Below are positions 29,278 to 37,158 of a stretch of 64,000 nucleotides of DNA, one piece after another (within the stretch, counting starts at the first letter, position 1; each line of letters begins with the position of its first letter). The stretch comes from Rubrivivax sp. Its GTDB lineage: Bacteria > Pseudomonadota > Gammaproteobacteria > Burkholderiales > Burkholderiaceae_C. A program made the translations under genes and the position numbers. The notes under the pieces were generated by a model. The model was not told where the DNA came from. It made no database searches and was given only the letters and a program-made list of their open reading frames with translations. The stretch covers positions 1 through 64,000 of the forward strand of contig JAURZK010000178.1 of assembly GCA_030653505.1 (NCBI GenBank), read 5' to 3'.

Positions 29278-29321
29278 ACGTCGCCGCACAGCCCCCCACA
29301 AGGGAACCCACCTGACGCCCC

Positions 29322-30128
29322 ATGAGCAACATCCTTCTCAACGTCAACGGCATCGAGGTCATCTACAGCCACGTCATCCTGGTGCTGAAAGGCGTGAGCC
29401 TGCAGGTGCCCGAAGGTGGGGTGGTGGCCATCCTCGGTGGCAACGGTGCGGGCAAGACGACGACGCTGCGCGCGGTGAGCAACCTGCTCGCCGGTGAGCG
29501 CGGCGAGGTCACCAAGGGCAGCATCGAACTGCGCGGCGAGCGCATCGAGAAGCTCAGCACGTCCGAGATGGTCAACCGCGGCGTCATCCAGGTCATGGAG
29601 GGCCGGCACTGCTTCGCGCACCTGTCGATCGAGGACAACCTGATGACAGGCGCCTACACGCGCAAGGACGGCAAGGCCGCCGTCGCGGCGACGCTGGAGA
29701 AGGTCTACAACTACTTTCCGCGGCTGAAGACGCGCCGCACTTCGCAGGCCGCCTACACCAGCGGCGGTGAACAGCAGATGTGCGCCATCGGCCGCGCGCT
29801 GATGGCCAACCCGAAGATGGTGCTGCTCGACGAACCCAGCATGGGCCTGGCGCCGCAGATCGTCGAGGAGGGGTTCGAGATCGTGAAGGACCTCAACCAG
29901 CGCGAGGGCGTGACCTTCCTGCTGGCCGAGCAGAACACCAACATGGCGCTGCGCTACGCCGACCACGGCTACATCCTGGAAAGCGGCCGCATCGTGATGG
30001 AAGGTGCGGCCAAGGACCTGCGCGAAAACGAGGACGTCAAGGAGTTCTACCTCGGCATGGGCGGCGGCGACCGCAAGAGCTTCCGCGATGTGAAGAGCTA
30101 CAAGCGGCGCAAGCGCTGGTTGTCGTGA
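29322..30128 (+). CDS. Branched-chain amino acid-type ABC transporter ATP-binding protein (LivF-like)
   Basis: This is the second ATPase of the importer, 268 residues. Walker A is GGNGAGKTT (39-47), the signature is TSGGEQQM, Walker B is MVLLDEPSMGLAP, and the switch region is LLAEQNTNMAL, where Gln replaces the usual His after the Glu, a known LivF feature. The C terminus has a short basic extension (KSYKRRKRWLS) beyond the usual end. It comes after two hairpins that may lower its expression relative to the receptor. A 98-residue protein gene follows 9 bp downstream. Confidence 0.92.
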   Translation: MSNILLNVNGIEVIYSHVILVLKGVSLQVPEGGVVAILGGNGAGKTTTLRAVSNLLAGERGEVTKGSIELRGERIEKLSTSEMVNRGVIQVMEGRHCFAHLSIEDNLMTGAYTRKDGKAAVAATLEKVYNYFPRLKTRRTSQAAYTSGGEQQMCAIGRALMANPKMVLLDEPSMGLAPQIVEEGFEIVKDLNQREGVTFLLAEQNTNMALRYADHGYILESGRIVMEGAAKDLRENEDVKEFYLGMGGGDRKSFRDVKSYKRRKRWLS

Positions 30129-30137
30129 AGGCAGCCG

Positions 30138-30434
30138 ATGAATGACGAGCTCGGCGGCTTCGCGCCGCCGCCTTTCAAGCCCGAAGACGCGCTGCAACAG
30201 CTCAAGCGCGCGCTGCGCGACCTGAAGCTGACCGAACGCGGCAGCGGCTTCGACCTGCGCGGCAAGCGTGTGCTCGAACTCAAGGCCGAGGCCACGCAGA
30301 TCACCGCGCGCATCGCACGCAAGCTGGCGCTGACGCCCGAGTGGGACACACGCGTGCTCGCCTCCACGCCCGACCAGCGCAAGCTGATCGACGAGATCAA
30401 GAAACGCCTGGACCGCTGGGAGCGGGAAGAGTGA
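30138..30434 (+). CDS. Small protein of unknown function in the transporter/ligase operon
   Basis: This 98-residue protein matches no family I can name. It has no signal peptide or membrane helix, is rich in charged residues, and appears mostly helical after residue 15, with possible coiled-coil character (for example EDALQQLKRALRDLKLTER and LIDEIKKRLDRWEREE). The gene sits 9 bp after the LivF-like ATPase gene and 4 bp before the PaaK-like gene. Tight spacing and an ordinary ATG favour a real gene. Its position suggests a helper for transport or the downstream ligase, but this is only inference. Confidence 0.7.
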   Translation: MNDELGGFAPPPFKPEDALQQLKRALRDLKLTERGSGFDLRGKRVLELKAEATQITARIARKLALTPEWDTRVLASTPDQRKLIDEIKKRLDRWEREE

Positions 30435-30438
30435 CGCC

Positions 30439-31713
30439 ATGAGTGACACCACGAACGCCGAGTTCTTCGACACGCTGGAAACGCGCCCCGCCGCCGATCG
30501 CGAAGCCGCGCTGGCGCTGGCCCTGCCCGCGCAGCTGCGCGCGGCGCGCGCGGTGCCTGCCCTGCTGGAACAACTGGCCGACGTGGAGCCCGACCGCGTG
30601 ACGACCCGAGCTGCACTGGCCGCGCTGCCGGTGCTGCGCAAGCCCGAGCTGCTGGCGCGCCAGCAGGCCAGCCGGGCCGGCGACGTCTTCGGCGGCTTCA
30701 GTGCGCTGGGCTGGCGCCACCAGCAGGCGCTGCGCCCGGCGCGGCGTGTCTACCAGTCGCCCGGCCCCATCTACGAACCCGAGGGTCCGGCCGCCGACTA
30801 CTGGCGGAGTGCACGCGCGATGTTCGCGGCGGGGATACGCGCCGGCGACCTGGTGCACAACAGCTTCAGCTACCACCTCACGCCCGGCGCCTGGATCATG
30901 GAAGCCGGCGCGCACGCTTTGGGCTGCACTGTCTTTCCCGGCGGCGTGGGCAACACCGAACTGCAGCTGCAGGCCATGGAACACCTGCGCCCCGACGCCT
31001 ACGTCGGCACGCCCAGCTTCCTGCGCATCCTGCTCGAGAAGGCGGCCGACAGCGGCGTGGCGCTGCCGACGTTGCGCAAGGCGCTGGTCAGCGGCGAGGC
31101 CTTCCCGCCCAGCCTGCGCGACTGGCTGCAGGAACGCGGCGTGGCCGGCTACCAGGCCTACGCCACGGCCGAGGCCGGCGTCATCGCCTACGAGACCGCG
31201 GCGCGCGAGGGGCTGGTGGTCGACGAAGGCGTGGTCGTCGAGATCGTGCGCCCCGGCACCGGCGACCCGCTGCCCGATGGCGAGGTCGGCGAGCTCGTCG
31301 TCACCGTGCTCAACGCCGATTACCCGATGGTGCGTTTCGGCACCGGCGACCTCTCGGCCGTGCTGGCCGGCCCCTGCCCCACGGGCCGCACGAACACGCG
31401 CATCAAGGGCTGGATGGGCCGCGCCGACCAGACCGCCAAAGTGAGGGGCATGTTCGTGCACCCCAGCCAGGTGGCCGAGGTGCTGAAGCGCCACCCCGAA
31501 CTGGGCCGCGCCCGCCTGGTGGTGGAAGGCGAGATGGCGAACGACCGCATGACCTTGCAGGCCGAATGCGCCACCCTGCCCGAAGGCCTGCAGGGCGCCG
31601 TGGCCGGCAGCGTGCGCGACATCACCAAGCTGCGCTGCGAGGTGCAGCTCGTCGCCCCCGGCACGCTGCCCAACGACGGCAAGGTGATCGACGACGCGCG
31701 CCGCTACACCTGA
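30439..31713 (+). CDS. PaaK-like phenylacetate-CoA ligase family protein with atypical P-loop
   Basis: This 424-residue protein has the fold pattern of PaaK-type adenylate-forming enzymes. The core VGTPSFLRILLEKA, YATAEAG, the FGTGDLSA region and the C-terminal GRADQTAKVRGMFVHPSQV are present. However, the phosphate-binding P-loop that normally reads SSGTTGKP is absent; the equivalent place holds QSPGPIYEPEG. Either this subfamily binds ATP differently or the protein has another role. It is the last gene of the ligase/transporter operon and is preceded by a separate acyl-CoA ligase with an intact P-loop. It probably acts on an aromatic or similar acid, with activity uncertain. Confidence 0.78.
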   Translation: MSDTTNAEFFDTLETRPAADREAALALALPAQLRAARAVPALLEQLADVEPDRVTTRAALAALPVLRKPELLARQQASRAGDVFGGFSALGWRHQQALRPARRVYQSPGPIYEPEGPAADYWRSARAMFAAGIRAGDLVHNSFSYHLTPGAWIMEAGAHALGCTVFPGGVGNTELQLQAMEHLRPDAYVGTPSFLRILLEKAADSGVALPTLRKALVSGEAFPPSLRDWLQERGVAGYQAYATAEAGVIAYETAAREGLVVDEGVVVEIVRPGTGDPLPDGEVGELVVTVLNADYPMVRFGTGDLSAVLAGPCPTGRTNTRIKGWMGRADQTAKVRGMFVHPSQVAEVLKRHPELGRARLVVEGEMANDRMTLQAECATLPEGLQGAVAGSVRDITKLRCEVQLVAPGTLPNDGKVIDDARRYT

Positions 31714-31723
31714 GGTGAGGCCC

Positions 31724-31763
31724 GTCGCGGTTGCCGCCGCGACAGGGCCGGCGCCACGCCGGC
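31724..31763 (+). other. Two adjacent hairpins after the PaaK-like gene
   Basis: Just after the stop codon at 31713, a 7-bp stem (31724-31730 with 31737-31743) and a second 7-bp stem (31747-31753 with 31757-31763) follow each other. Neither is followed by a T tract. They may protect the 3' end of the operon transcript or assist Rho-dependent termination before the independent receptor gene that starts at 31872. Confidence 0.4.
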
Positions 31764-31871
31764 AACGTCCCTGCGCCGAGAAGCGATAAGTAGTTTCCGC
31801 GCGCCGCCCGCTGCACCAGCGTCTAGCATCCGGCCGCGGCAGAAGACCGTGCAGCCCCGGAGACCTACCAG

Positions 31872-32852
31872 ATGAAGACCCCGTTCCAGATCCTCACCGC
31901 CGTCGCTGTCGCCAGCGCAGCCACCGCCAGCTTCGCGGCCTACCCCGAGAAGGCTATCACCATCGTCGTACCCTTTGCTGCGGGCGGGCCCACCGACAAG
32001 GTCGCGCGCGACCTTGCCGAAGTGCTGCGCAAGAACCTGAACAACCAGACCGTGCTGATCGAGAACGTCGGCGGCGCGGGTGGCACGCTGGGCGCCGCCA
32101 AGGTGGCCAAGGCCAATCCCGACGGCTACACCTTCCTGCTGCACCACATCGGCATGGCCACCGCGCCGGCGCTGTACCGCAACCTGCCCTACAAGGTACT
32201 CGACGACTTCGAGTACCTCGGCATGGTCAACGACGTGCCGATGACGCTGATCGGCCGCCCCTCGCTGCCCGCCAACACCTACCCCGAGCTCGTGAAGTGG
32301 CTCGAGGCCAACAGGGGCAAGATCAACCTGGCCAACGCCGGCCTGGGCGCGGCTTCGCACCTGTGTGGCCTGCTCTTCCAGCAGAGCCTGAAGATCGACA
32401 TGACCACGGTGCCCTACAAGGGCACTGCGCCGGCCATGACCGACATCCTGGGCAGCCAGGTCGACATCATGTGCGACCAGACCACCAACACGTCCGGACA
32501 GATCGAGGCCGGCAAGGTCAAGGCCTACGCCGTCACGACGCTCCAGCCGCTGAGCACGCCTGCGCTGAGCAGGCTGCCGACGCTGGACTCGCAGGGCCTG
32601 AAGGGCTTCAACGTGTCGATCTGGCACGGCCTGTACGCGCCCAAGGGCACGCCCAAGGCCGTGGTCGACCAGGTGAACGCAGCGCTGCGCAACGCGCTGA
32701 AGGACCCCGAATTCATCAAGCGCCAGGAAGCCCTGGGCGCCGTGGTCGTCACCGACGGCCGCCTGAGTCCCGTCGAGCACAAGAAGTTCGTCGAGGCCGA
32801 GATCGCCAAGTGGGGCCCGGCCATCAAGGCGGCGGGCCAGTACGCCGACTGA
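31872..32852 (+). CDS. Bug-family (TctC-like) periplasmic substrate-binding protein
   Basis: This 326-residue receptor belongs to the tripartite tricarboxylate transporter binding-protein family. A signal peptide (about 1-22, ending SFAA) is followed by YPEKAITIVVPFAAGGPTDKVAR, the standard ligand-site start. ENVGGAGGTLGA and VPYKGTAPAMTDILGSQVD are also family motifs. A GGAG ribosome site precedes the ATG. The gene stands alone, between two hairpins upstream and an intrinsic terminator downstream, and no TctA/TctB genes are nearby. The ligand is likely a carboxylate but unknown. Confidence 0.9.
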   Translation: MKTPFQILTAVAVASAATASFAAYPEKAITIVVPFAAGGPTDKVARDLAEVLRKNLNNQTVLIENVGGAGGTLGAAKVAKANPDGYTFLLHHIGMATAPALYRNLPYKVLDDFEYLGMVNDVPMTLIGRPSLPANTYPELVKWLEANRGKINLANAGLGAASHLCGLLFQQSLKIDMTTVPYKGTAPAMTDILGSQVDIMCDQTTNTSGQIEAGKVKAYAVTTLQPLSTPALSRLPTLDSQGLKGFNVSIWHGLYAPKGTPKAVVDQVNAALRNALKDPEFIKRQEALGAVVVTDGRLSPVEHKKFVEAEIAKWGPAIKAAGQYAD

Positions 32853-32870
32853 GTCTTCCGACCTCGCTGC

Positions 32871-32896
32871 AAAGGGCCGCCCTCGGGCGGCCTTTT
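32871..32896 (+). terminator. Intrinsic terminator after the Bug receptor gene
   Basis: A GGCCGCC/GGCGGCC stem (32875-32881 with 32886-32892) closes a 4-base loop and is flanked by AAAG before and TTTT after, the A residues extending the stem with the T residues. It lies 18 bp after the receptor stop codon and fits an intrinsic terminator. Because the flanks are A-rich and T-rich it may also stop the convergent dtd transcript. Confidence 0.85.
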
Positions 32897-32913
32897 CATT
32901 GCCTGCGCCGCAC

Positions 32914-33354
32914 TCAGCGCAGCGTGATCGGCACCGTCACGGGCCCGTCGTTGATCAGGTGCAGCTGCATGTGCGCGCCGAACTCGCCGCTGTGCACCAC
33001 CGGGTGGCGTTCACGCGCCAGGCGCAGCACCTCTTCGAACAACGCCTGACCGAGCGCGGGCGCCGCGGCGCCGGTGAAGCTGGGCCGGTTGCCGCCCGAG
33101 ACATCGGCCGCCAGCGTGAACTGCGAAACCAGCAGCAGCCCGCCCGCCACGTCCTGCAGGCTGCGGTTCATCTTGCCGGCGTCGTCGCCGAAGATGCGCA
33201 GCTTGAGCAGCTTGTCGACCAGTTTGACTGCCTGCAACGGCGTGTCAGCCGGCTCGGCACACACCAGCACCAGCAGGCCGGGGCCGATGGCCCCCACGGT
33301 GCGGCCGGCGACGTCGACACGCGCTTCGCGCACGCGCTGCACGAGTGCAATCAC
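32914..33354 (-). CDS. dtd: D-aminoacyl-tRNA deacylase
   Basis: Dtd hydrolyses D-amino acids wrongly attached to tRNA. The product from the GTG at 33354 is 146 residues, the usual length. It begins MIALVQRVREARVDV, has the conserved SQFTLAAD motif near the middle and the GPV motif near the C terminus (NDGPVTVPITLR). These are the active-site Ser-Gln-Phe-Thr and Gly-cisPro motifs of the family. The GTG overlaps the stop of the upstream cation transporter gene as GTGA. The frame also runs upstream within that gene but that part is not coding. Confidence 0.95.
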   Translation of the reverse strand: MIALVQRVREARVDVAGRTVGAIGPGLLVLVCAEPADTPLQAVKLVDKLLKLRIFGDDAGKMNRSLQDVAGGLLLVSQFTLAADVSGGNRPSFTGAAAPALGQALFEEVLRLARERHPVVHSGEFGAHMQLHLINDGPVTVPITLR

Positions 33355-34241
33355 AGCAGGTCGAGTTCGTCGCCGACATGCGCCTCGACGTCCAGCGGCA
33401 GCGACTGGATGGTGGCGCGCAGCCCAGGCACCGCAGCCATCAGCGCCTGCTCGACGCTGGCGCGCACCGCGGCGGCGCGGCCCAGCGTCCAGGCCGCGGG
33501 CATGTGCATGTGCATGTCGACGAAGCGGCGTTGGCCGGCACGGCGCGTCACCAGATGGTCGAAGCGGATCGTGTGGTGGGCAAAACCCTGCAGCACCTTG
33601 TCGATCTCGGCCTGCGCATCGGGCTCCAGCGCCTGGTCCATCAGCCCGCCTGCGGAACGCCAGACCAGCGACGCCCCTTCGCGCAGGATGTTCAGCGCCA
33701 CCGCAATCGCGATCACGGGGTCCAGCCATTGCCAGCCCGTGGCCATCACGGCCAGCAGGCCGATGACCACACCGGCCGAGGTCCAGACGTCGGTGAAGAG
33801 GTGGCGCGCGTCGGCCTCCAGCGCCATCGAGCGCACGGCGCGGGCCTTGCGCAGCATGGTCCAGGCCAACCCGCCGTTCATCGCCGAGCTCACCACCGAC
33901 AGCAGCAGGCCCAGGCCCACGGCCTCCAGCGGCTGCGGGTTGAGCAGGCGGTGCACGGCCGCCACCACGATGGCCAGCGCGGCGGCGAAGATCAGCACGC
34001 CCTCGAAGCCGCTGCTGAAGTACTCGGCCTTGTGGTGGCCGTAGGGGTGGTCGTCGTCGGGCGGACGCGCGGCGATGGTCACCATGGCCAGCGCGAACAT
34101 CGCGCCGGCGAGGTTGACCAGCGACTCCAGCGCGTCGGACAGCAGGCTGACGCTGCCGCTGACCCACCACGCGCCCGTCTTCAGCGCGATGGTGGCCAGG
34201 GCCACCGCGATCGAGACCTTCAGGTAGGTGCGGACTTCCAA
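33351..34241 (-). CDS. Cation diffusion facilitator family metal exporter
   Basis: This 296-residue protein has six predicted membrane helices and a cytoplasmic C-terminal domain, as in CDF transporters that expel Zn, Fe or related divalent metals in exchange for protons. The second-helix region SLLSDALESLVNLAG and the fifth-helix motif HLFTDV supply the metal-site residues (HxxxD in the second). A histidine-rich loop DDDHPYGHHKAEYFSS follows the second helix. The C-terminal domain contains HMHMP. The gene overlaps dtd by 4 bp and begins 29 bp after tyrS ends. Metal specificity cannot be stated. Confidence 0.9.
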   Translation of the reverse strand: MEVRTYLKVSIAVALATIALKTGAWWVSGSVSLLSDALESLVNLAGAMFALAMVTIAARPPDDDHPYGHHKAEYFSSGFEGVLIFAAALAIVVAAVHRLLNPQPLEAVGLGLLLSVVSSAMNGGLAWTMLRKARAVRSMALEADARHLFTDVWTSAGVVIGLLAVMATGWQWLDPVIAIAVALNILREGASLVWRSAGGLMDQALEPDAQAEIDKVLQGFAHHTIRFDHLVTRRAGQRRFVDMHMHMPAAWTLGRAAAVRASVEQALMAAVPGLRATIQSLPLDVEAHVGDELDLL

Positions 34242-34270
34242 GGTGTCAGCCCGTTGTCGTCAGCATGGCA

Positions 34271-35524
34271 TCACGCCAGGGTGATGCGCGCAAACTTGCG
34301 TTTGCCCACCTGCACGACAAAGCTGCCTGCGGCCACCTTCAGGCCCTTGTCGCTGACCGCGCTGCCGTCGATGCGCACGCCGCCCTGCTCGACCAAACGC
34401 AGCGCCTCGCTCGTCGACGGCACCAGGCCGGCCTGCTTGAGCAGGCTGCCGATGGCCAGCGGTGCGCCGGACAGCGCCACTTCGGGGATCTGATCGGGCA
34501 CGCCGCCTGCGGCGCGGCGCTGGAAATCGTCCTCCGCCGCCGCGGCCGCGGCGGCGCCGTGGAAACGCGTGGTGATCTCGCGCGCCAGCAGCACCTTGGC
34601 GTCCTTCGGGTTGCGGCCGCCCTCGACCTCGCGCTTGAGCGCCGCGACTTCGCCCTCGGCGCGGAAGCTCACCAGGTTGAACCACTTCCACATCTGCACG
34701 TCGCTGATGCTCAGCACCTTGGCGAACATCGTGTTCGCGTCTTCGGTGATGCCGATGTAGTTGCCCTTGCTCTTGGACATCTTCTCGACGCCGTCCAGGC
34801 CCTCGAGCAGCGGCATGGTCAGGATGCACTGCGGCTCCTGCCCGTACTCGGCCTGCAGCGCGCGGCCGACGAGCAGGTTGAACTTCTGGTCGGTGCCACC
34901 GAGCTCGAGATCGCTCTTCAGCGCCACCGAGTCGTAGCCCTGCATCAGCGGGTAGAGCAGCTCGTGCACGCTGATCGGGCTGCCGGCCTTGAAACGCTTC
35001 GTAAAGTCGTCGCGCTCGAGCATGCGGGCCAGCGTGTACTTGGCGGCCAGCTGGATCAAGCCGCGCGCGCCCAAAGCGTCGCACCACTCGCTGTTGTAGC
35101 GAAGCTCGGTCTTCTCGGGGTCGAGGATCAGGTCGGCCTGGCGGCGGTAGGTGACGGCGTTGGCCTCGATCTGCTCGCGCGTCAGCGGCGGGCGCGTGGT
35201 GTTGCGCCCGGACGGGTCGCCGATCATCGAGGTGAAGTCGCCGATGAGGAATATCACCGTGTGGCCCAGGTCCTGCAGCTGGCGCAGCTTGTTCAGCACC
35301 ACGGTGTGGCCGATATGGATGTCGGGCGCGGTCGGGTCCAGGCCGAGCTTGATGCGCAACGGCTGGCCGGTGGCTTCCGAGCGCACCAGCTTTTTCACCC
35401 AGTCGGCTTCGGGCAGCAGTTCCTCGCAACCGCGCAGCGTGACGGCCAGCGCCTCGCGCACACGGTCACTGAGGACCACCCCGGGAACGGGCCAGGGCGC
35501 GGCAGGCGCGTGGGGAAGGGACAT
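34271..35524 (-). CDS. tyrS: Tyrosyl-tRNA synthetase
   Basis: TyrRS charges tRNA-Tyr. The product is 417 residues, near the family norm. HIGH is present as HIGHT (70-74), KMSKS as KMSKS (248-252), and the tyrosine pocket as [13 protein letters not shown]. The C-terminal S4-like RNA-binding domain ([23 protein letters not shown]) is intact. A short poly-alanine run ([13 protein letters not shown]) in the connector before the S4 domain is the only unusual feature. It is transcribed away from the M23 peptidase gene across a 124-bp shared promoter region and is followed by the CDF exporter and dtd. Confidence 0.97.
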   Translation of the reverse strand: MSLPHAPAAPWPVPGVVLSDRVREALAVTLRGCEELLPEADWVKKLVRSEATGQPLRIKLGLDPTAPDIHIGHTVVLNKLRQLQDLGHTVIFLIGDFTSMIGDPSGRNTTRPPLTREQIEANAVTYRRQADLILDPEKTELRYNSEWCDALGARGLIQLAAKYTLARMLERDDFTKRFKAGSPISVHELLYPLMQGYDSVALKSDLELGGTDQKFNLLVGRALQAEYGQEPQCILTMPLLEGLDGVEKMSKSKGNYIGITEDANTMFAKVLSISDVQMWKWFNLVSFRAEGEVAALKREVEGGRNPKDAKVLLAREITTRFHGAAAAAAAEDDFQRRAAGGVPDQIPEVALSGAPLAIGSLLKQAGLVPSTSEALRLVEQGGVRIDGSAVSDKGLKVAAGSFVVQVGKRKFARITLA

Positions 35525-35575
35525 GAAAAGTTACTCGGTGCGTCGGTGCGCTAGCACACAGGAAGGCGTCTTGGC

Positions 35576-35581
35576 TATACT
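35576..35581 (+). promoter_or_regulatory. Likely -10 element for the M23 peptidase/anmK transcript
   Basis: TATACT at 35576-35581 is close to the sigma-70 -10 consensus. No good TTGACA-like -35 is found 16-18 bases upstream; the best is TAGCAC at 35552-35557. The predicted transcription start near 35588 is upstream of all candidate start codons of the M23 gene. Read on the other strand the same bases include TATAGC and could serve the divergent tyrS gene. Confidence 0.4.
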
Positions 35582-35648
35582 CAGGGCAGCCCTCCCAGGA
35601 TGGATGTCACGGCACCGCCTTCGGCTCAAGTCGTTTTCATTCTAGTGG

Positions 35649-37130
35649 ATGGCCTACCTGCAGACCCGGCTTCCCCGGTGCAGGAGGCCACTCGATCAAC
35701 TTCGCCCGGTTCGCGTCCTGCACGCGAGGCGCAGGCCATTCGCAGTGACTCACCGCACCTTGAACGCTTCCAAATCTCGCGCCCTGCGCGGCCTGCTCTC
35801 CCTCGCTCACCGACACCACCGCAGCCTCGTTGCGGGCACCGCGGTCGTGCTCACCGGCTTCGGCATCACCGCCGTGGCTGTTGCACCACTGGCCCCCGAC
35901 GCGGCTGCGCTGCCCAAGCGCATGGTCTCCGAGATCCTGGTGCCCGAAGGCATGGACGCGCAGCTGCTGGCGCTGGCGGCTCAGGAGCTCAGCCTGACAC
36001 GCAGCGACATCACCCGCGGCACCGACACCTCTGAGAGCCTGTTCAGCCGCCTGGGCATCAGTGACGCCACGGCCGCGAGCCACATCCGCAGCGACGCCAC
36101 GGCGCGCCTGCTGCTGACGGGCCGCGGCGGCAAGATGGTGCGTGCCCAGACCGACGGCTACGGCAACCTGCAGCAACTGGTGGCGCGTTTCCCGGCGGAT
36201 CGCGCTGAGTTGGCGCCCACCCACTTCACACGGCTGACGATGGAGCGCATCGACGGCCGCTGGCTGTCACGCCTGGAAACGGCCGCCTTCACCACCCGGT
36301 CGCGCCTGGCCAGCGGCAGCATCCGCACTTCGCTCTTCGCCGCCACCGACGAGTCGGGGGTGGCCGACGCCGTGGCCGTACAGCTGGCCGACATCTTCGC
36401 CACCGACATCGACTTCCATCGCGAACTGCGCAAGGGCGACACCTTCAGCGTGGTTTACGAGTCGCTGCTGGCCGACGGCGAGCCGGTGGCCTGGAACGAA
36501 GGTGCCGGGCGCGTGCTGGCCGCCGAGTTCGTCAATGGCGGCCGCGCGTACCACGCGGTGTGGTTCACCCCGCCTGACGGCCGCGGTGCCTACTACGACA
36601 TCGACGGCAGCAGCAAGCGCCGAGCCTTCCTGGCCAGCCCGCTGGAGTTCTCTCGCGTGACCTCGGGCTTCGCGATGCGCATGCACCCCATCCTGCAGAC
36701 GTTGCGCGCGCACAAGGGTGTCGATTACGGCGCGCCCACGGGCACCCCGGTGCGCGCCGTCGGCGATGGCACGGTCGAGTTTGCCGGCAGACAGAACGGC
36801 TACGGCAACGTGGTCGAGATCCGCCACGCCAACAGCCGCAACACGCTCTACGCCCACCTGAGCCGCATCGATGTGCGCAAGGGTCAGCGCATCGAGCAGG
36901 GCCAGCGCCTCGGTGCGGTGGGTGCCACGGGCTGGGCAACCGGTCCGCACCTGCACTTCGAATTCCGCGTGGCCGGCCAGCACCAGGACCCCCTGCGCGT
37001 GGCCAAGGCCTCCGAGGCCACCCGGCTGGACGCCGTCTCGCGCGTCCGTTTCACCGAGACCGTGGCGGCCGTGCGGGTCAAGCTCGACGTCGCGGAAACG
37101 CTGGTCGGCAGCCGCTCGACGATCGAGTAA
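35649..37130 (+). CDS. M23-family zinc metallopeptidase (murein endopeptidase-like)
   Basis: The C-terminal domain (about residues 335-440 of the longest form) is a LytM/M23 peptidase domain with HKGVDYGAPTGTPV (HxxxD) and GPHLHFEFRV (HxH), so it should cut peptidoglycan cross-links. The N-terminal part has an uncleaved-looking hydrophobic segment (SLVAGTAVVLTGFGITAVAV). The rest, about 100-330, is a regulatory region of the kind found in M23 enzymes. The start is uncertain: the ATG at 35649 gives 493 residues but has no good ribosome site, while a GTG at 35745 would give 461 and seems at least as likely. anmK lies 28 bp downstream, linking wall cutting and recycling. Confidence 0.85.
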   Translation: MAYLQTRLPRCRRPLDQLRPVRVLHARRRPFAVTHRTLNASKSRALRGLLSLAHRHHRSLVAGTAVVLTGFGITAVAVAPLAPDAAALPKRMVSEILVPEGMDAQLLALAAQELSLTRSDITRGTDTSESLFSRLGISDATAASHIRSDATARLLLTGRGGKMVRAQTDGYGNLQQLVARFPADRAELAPTHFTRLTMERIDGRWLSRLETAAFTTRSRLASGSIRTSLFAATDESGVADAVAVQLADIFATDIDFHRELRKGDTFSVVYESLLADGEPVAWNEGAGRVLAAEFVNGGRAYHAVWFTPPDGRGAYYDIDGSSKRRAFLASPLEFSRVTSGFAMRMHPILQTLRAHKGVDYGAPTGTPVRAVGDGTVEFAGRQNGYGNVVEIRHANSRNTLYAHLSRIDVRKGQRIEQGQRLGAVGATGWATGPHLHFEFRVAGQHQDPLRVAKASEATRLDAVSRVRFTETVAAVRVKLDVAETLVGSRSTIE

Positions 37131-37158
37131 GCGCAACAGCGCAGCGGCGGGCCTCCCG

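Noticed and set aside
35600-36034. Alternative upstream gene starting at the ATG at 35600
   Set aside because: It overlaps the M23 peptidase gene in another frame, turns into Arg/Pro/His-rich sequence and has no recognised domain.
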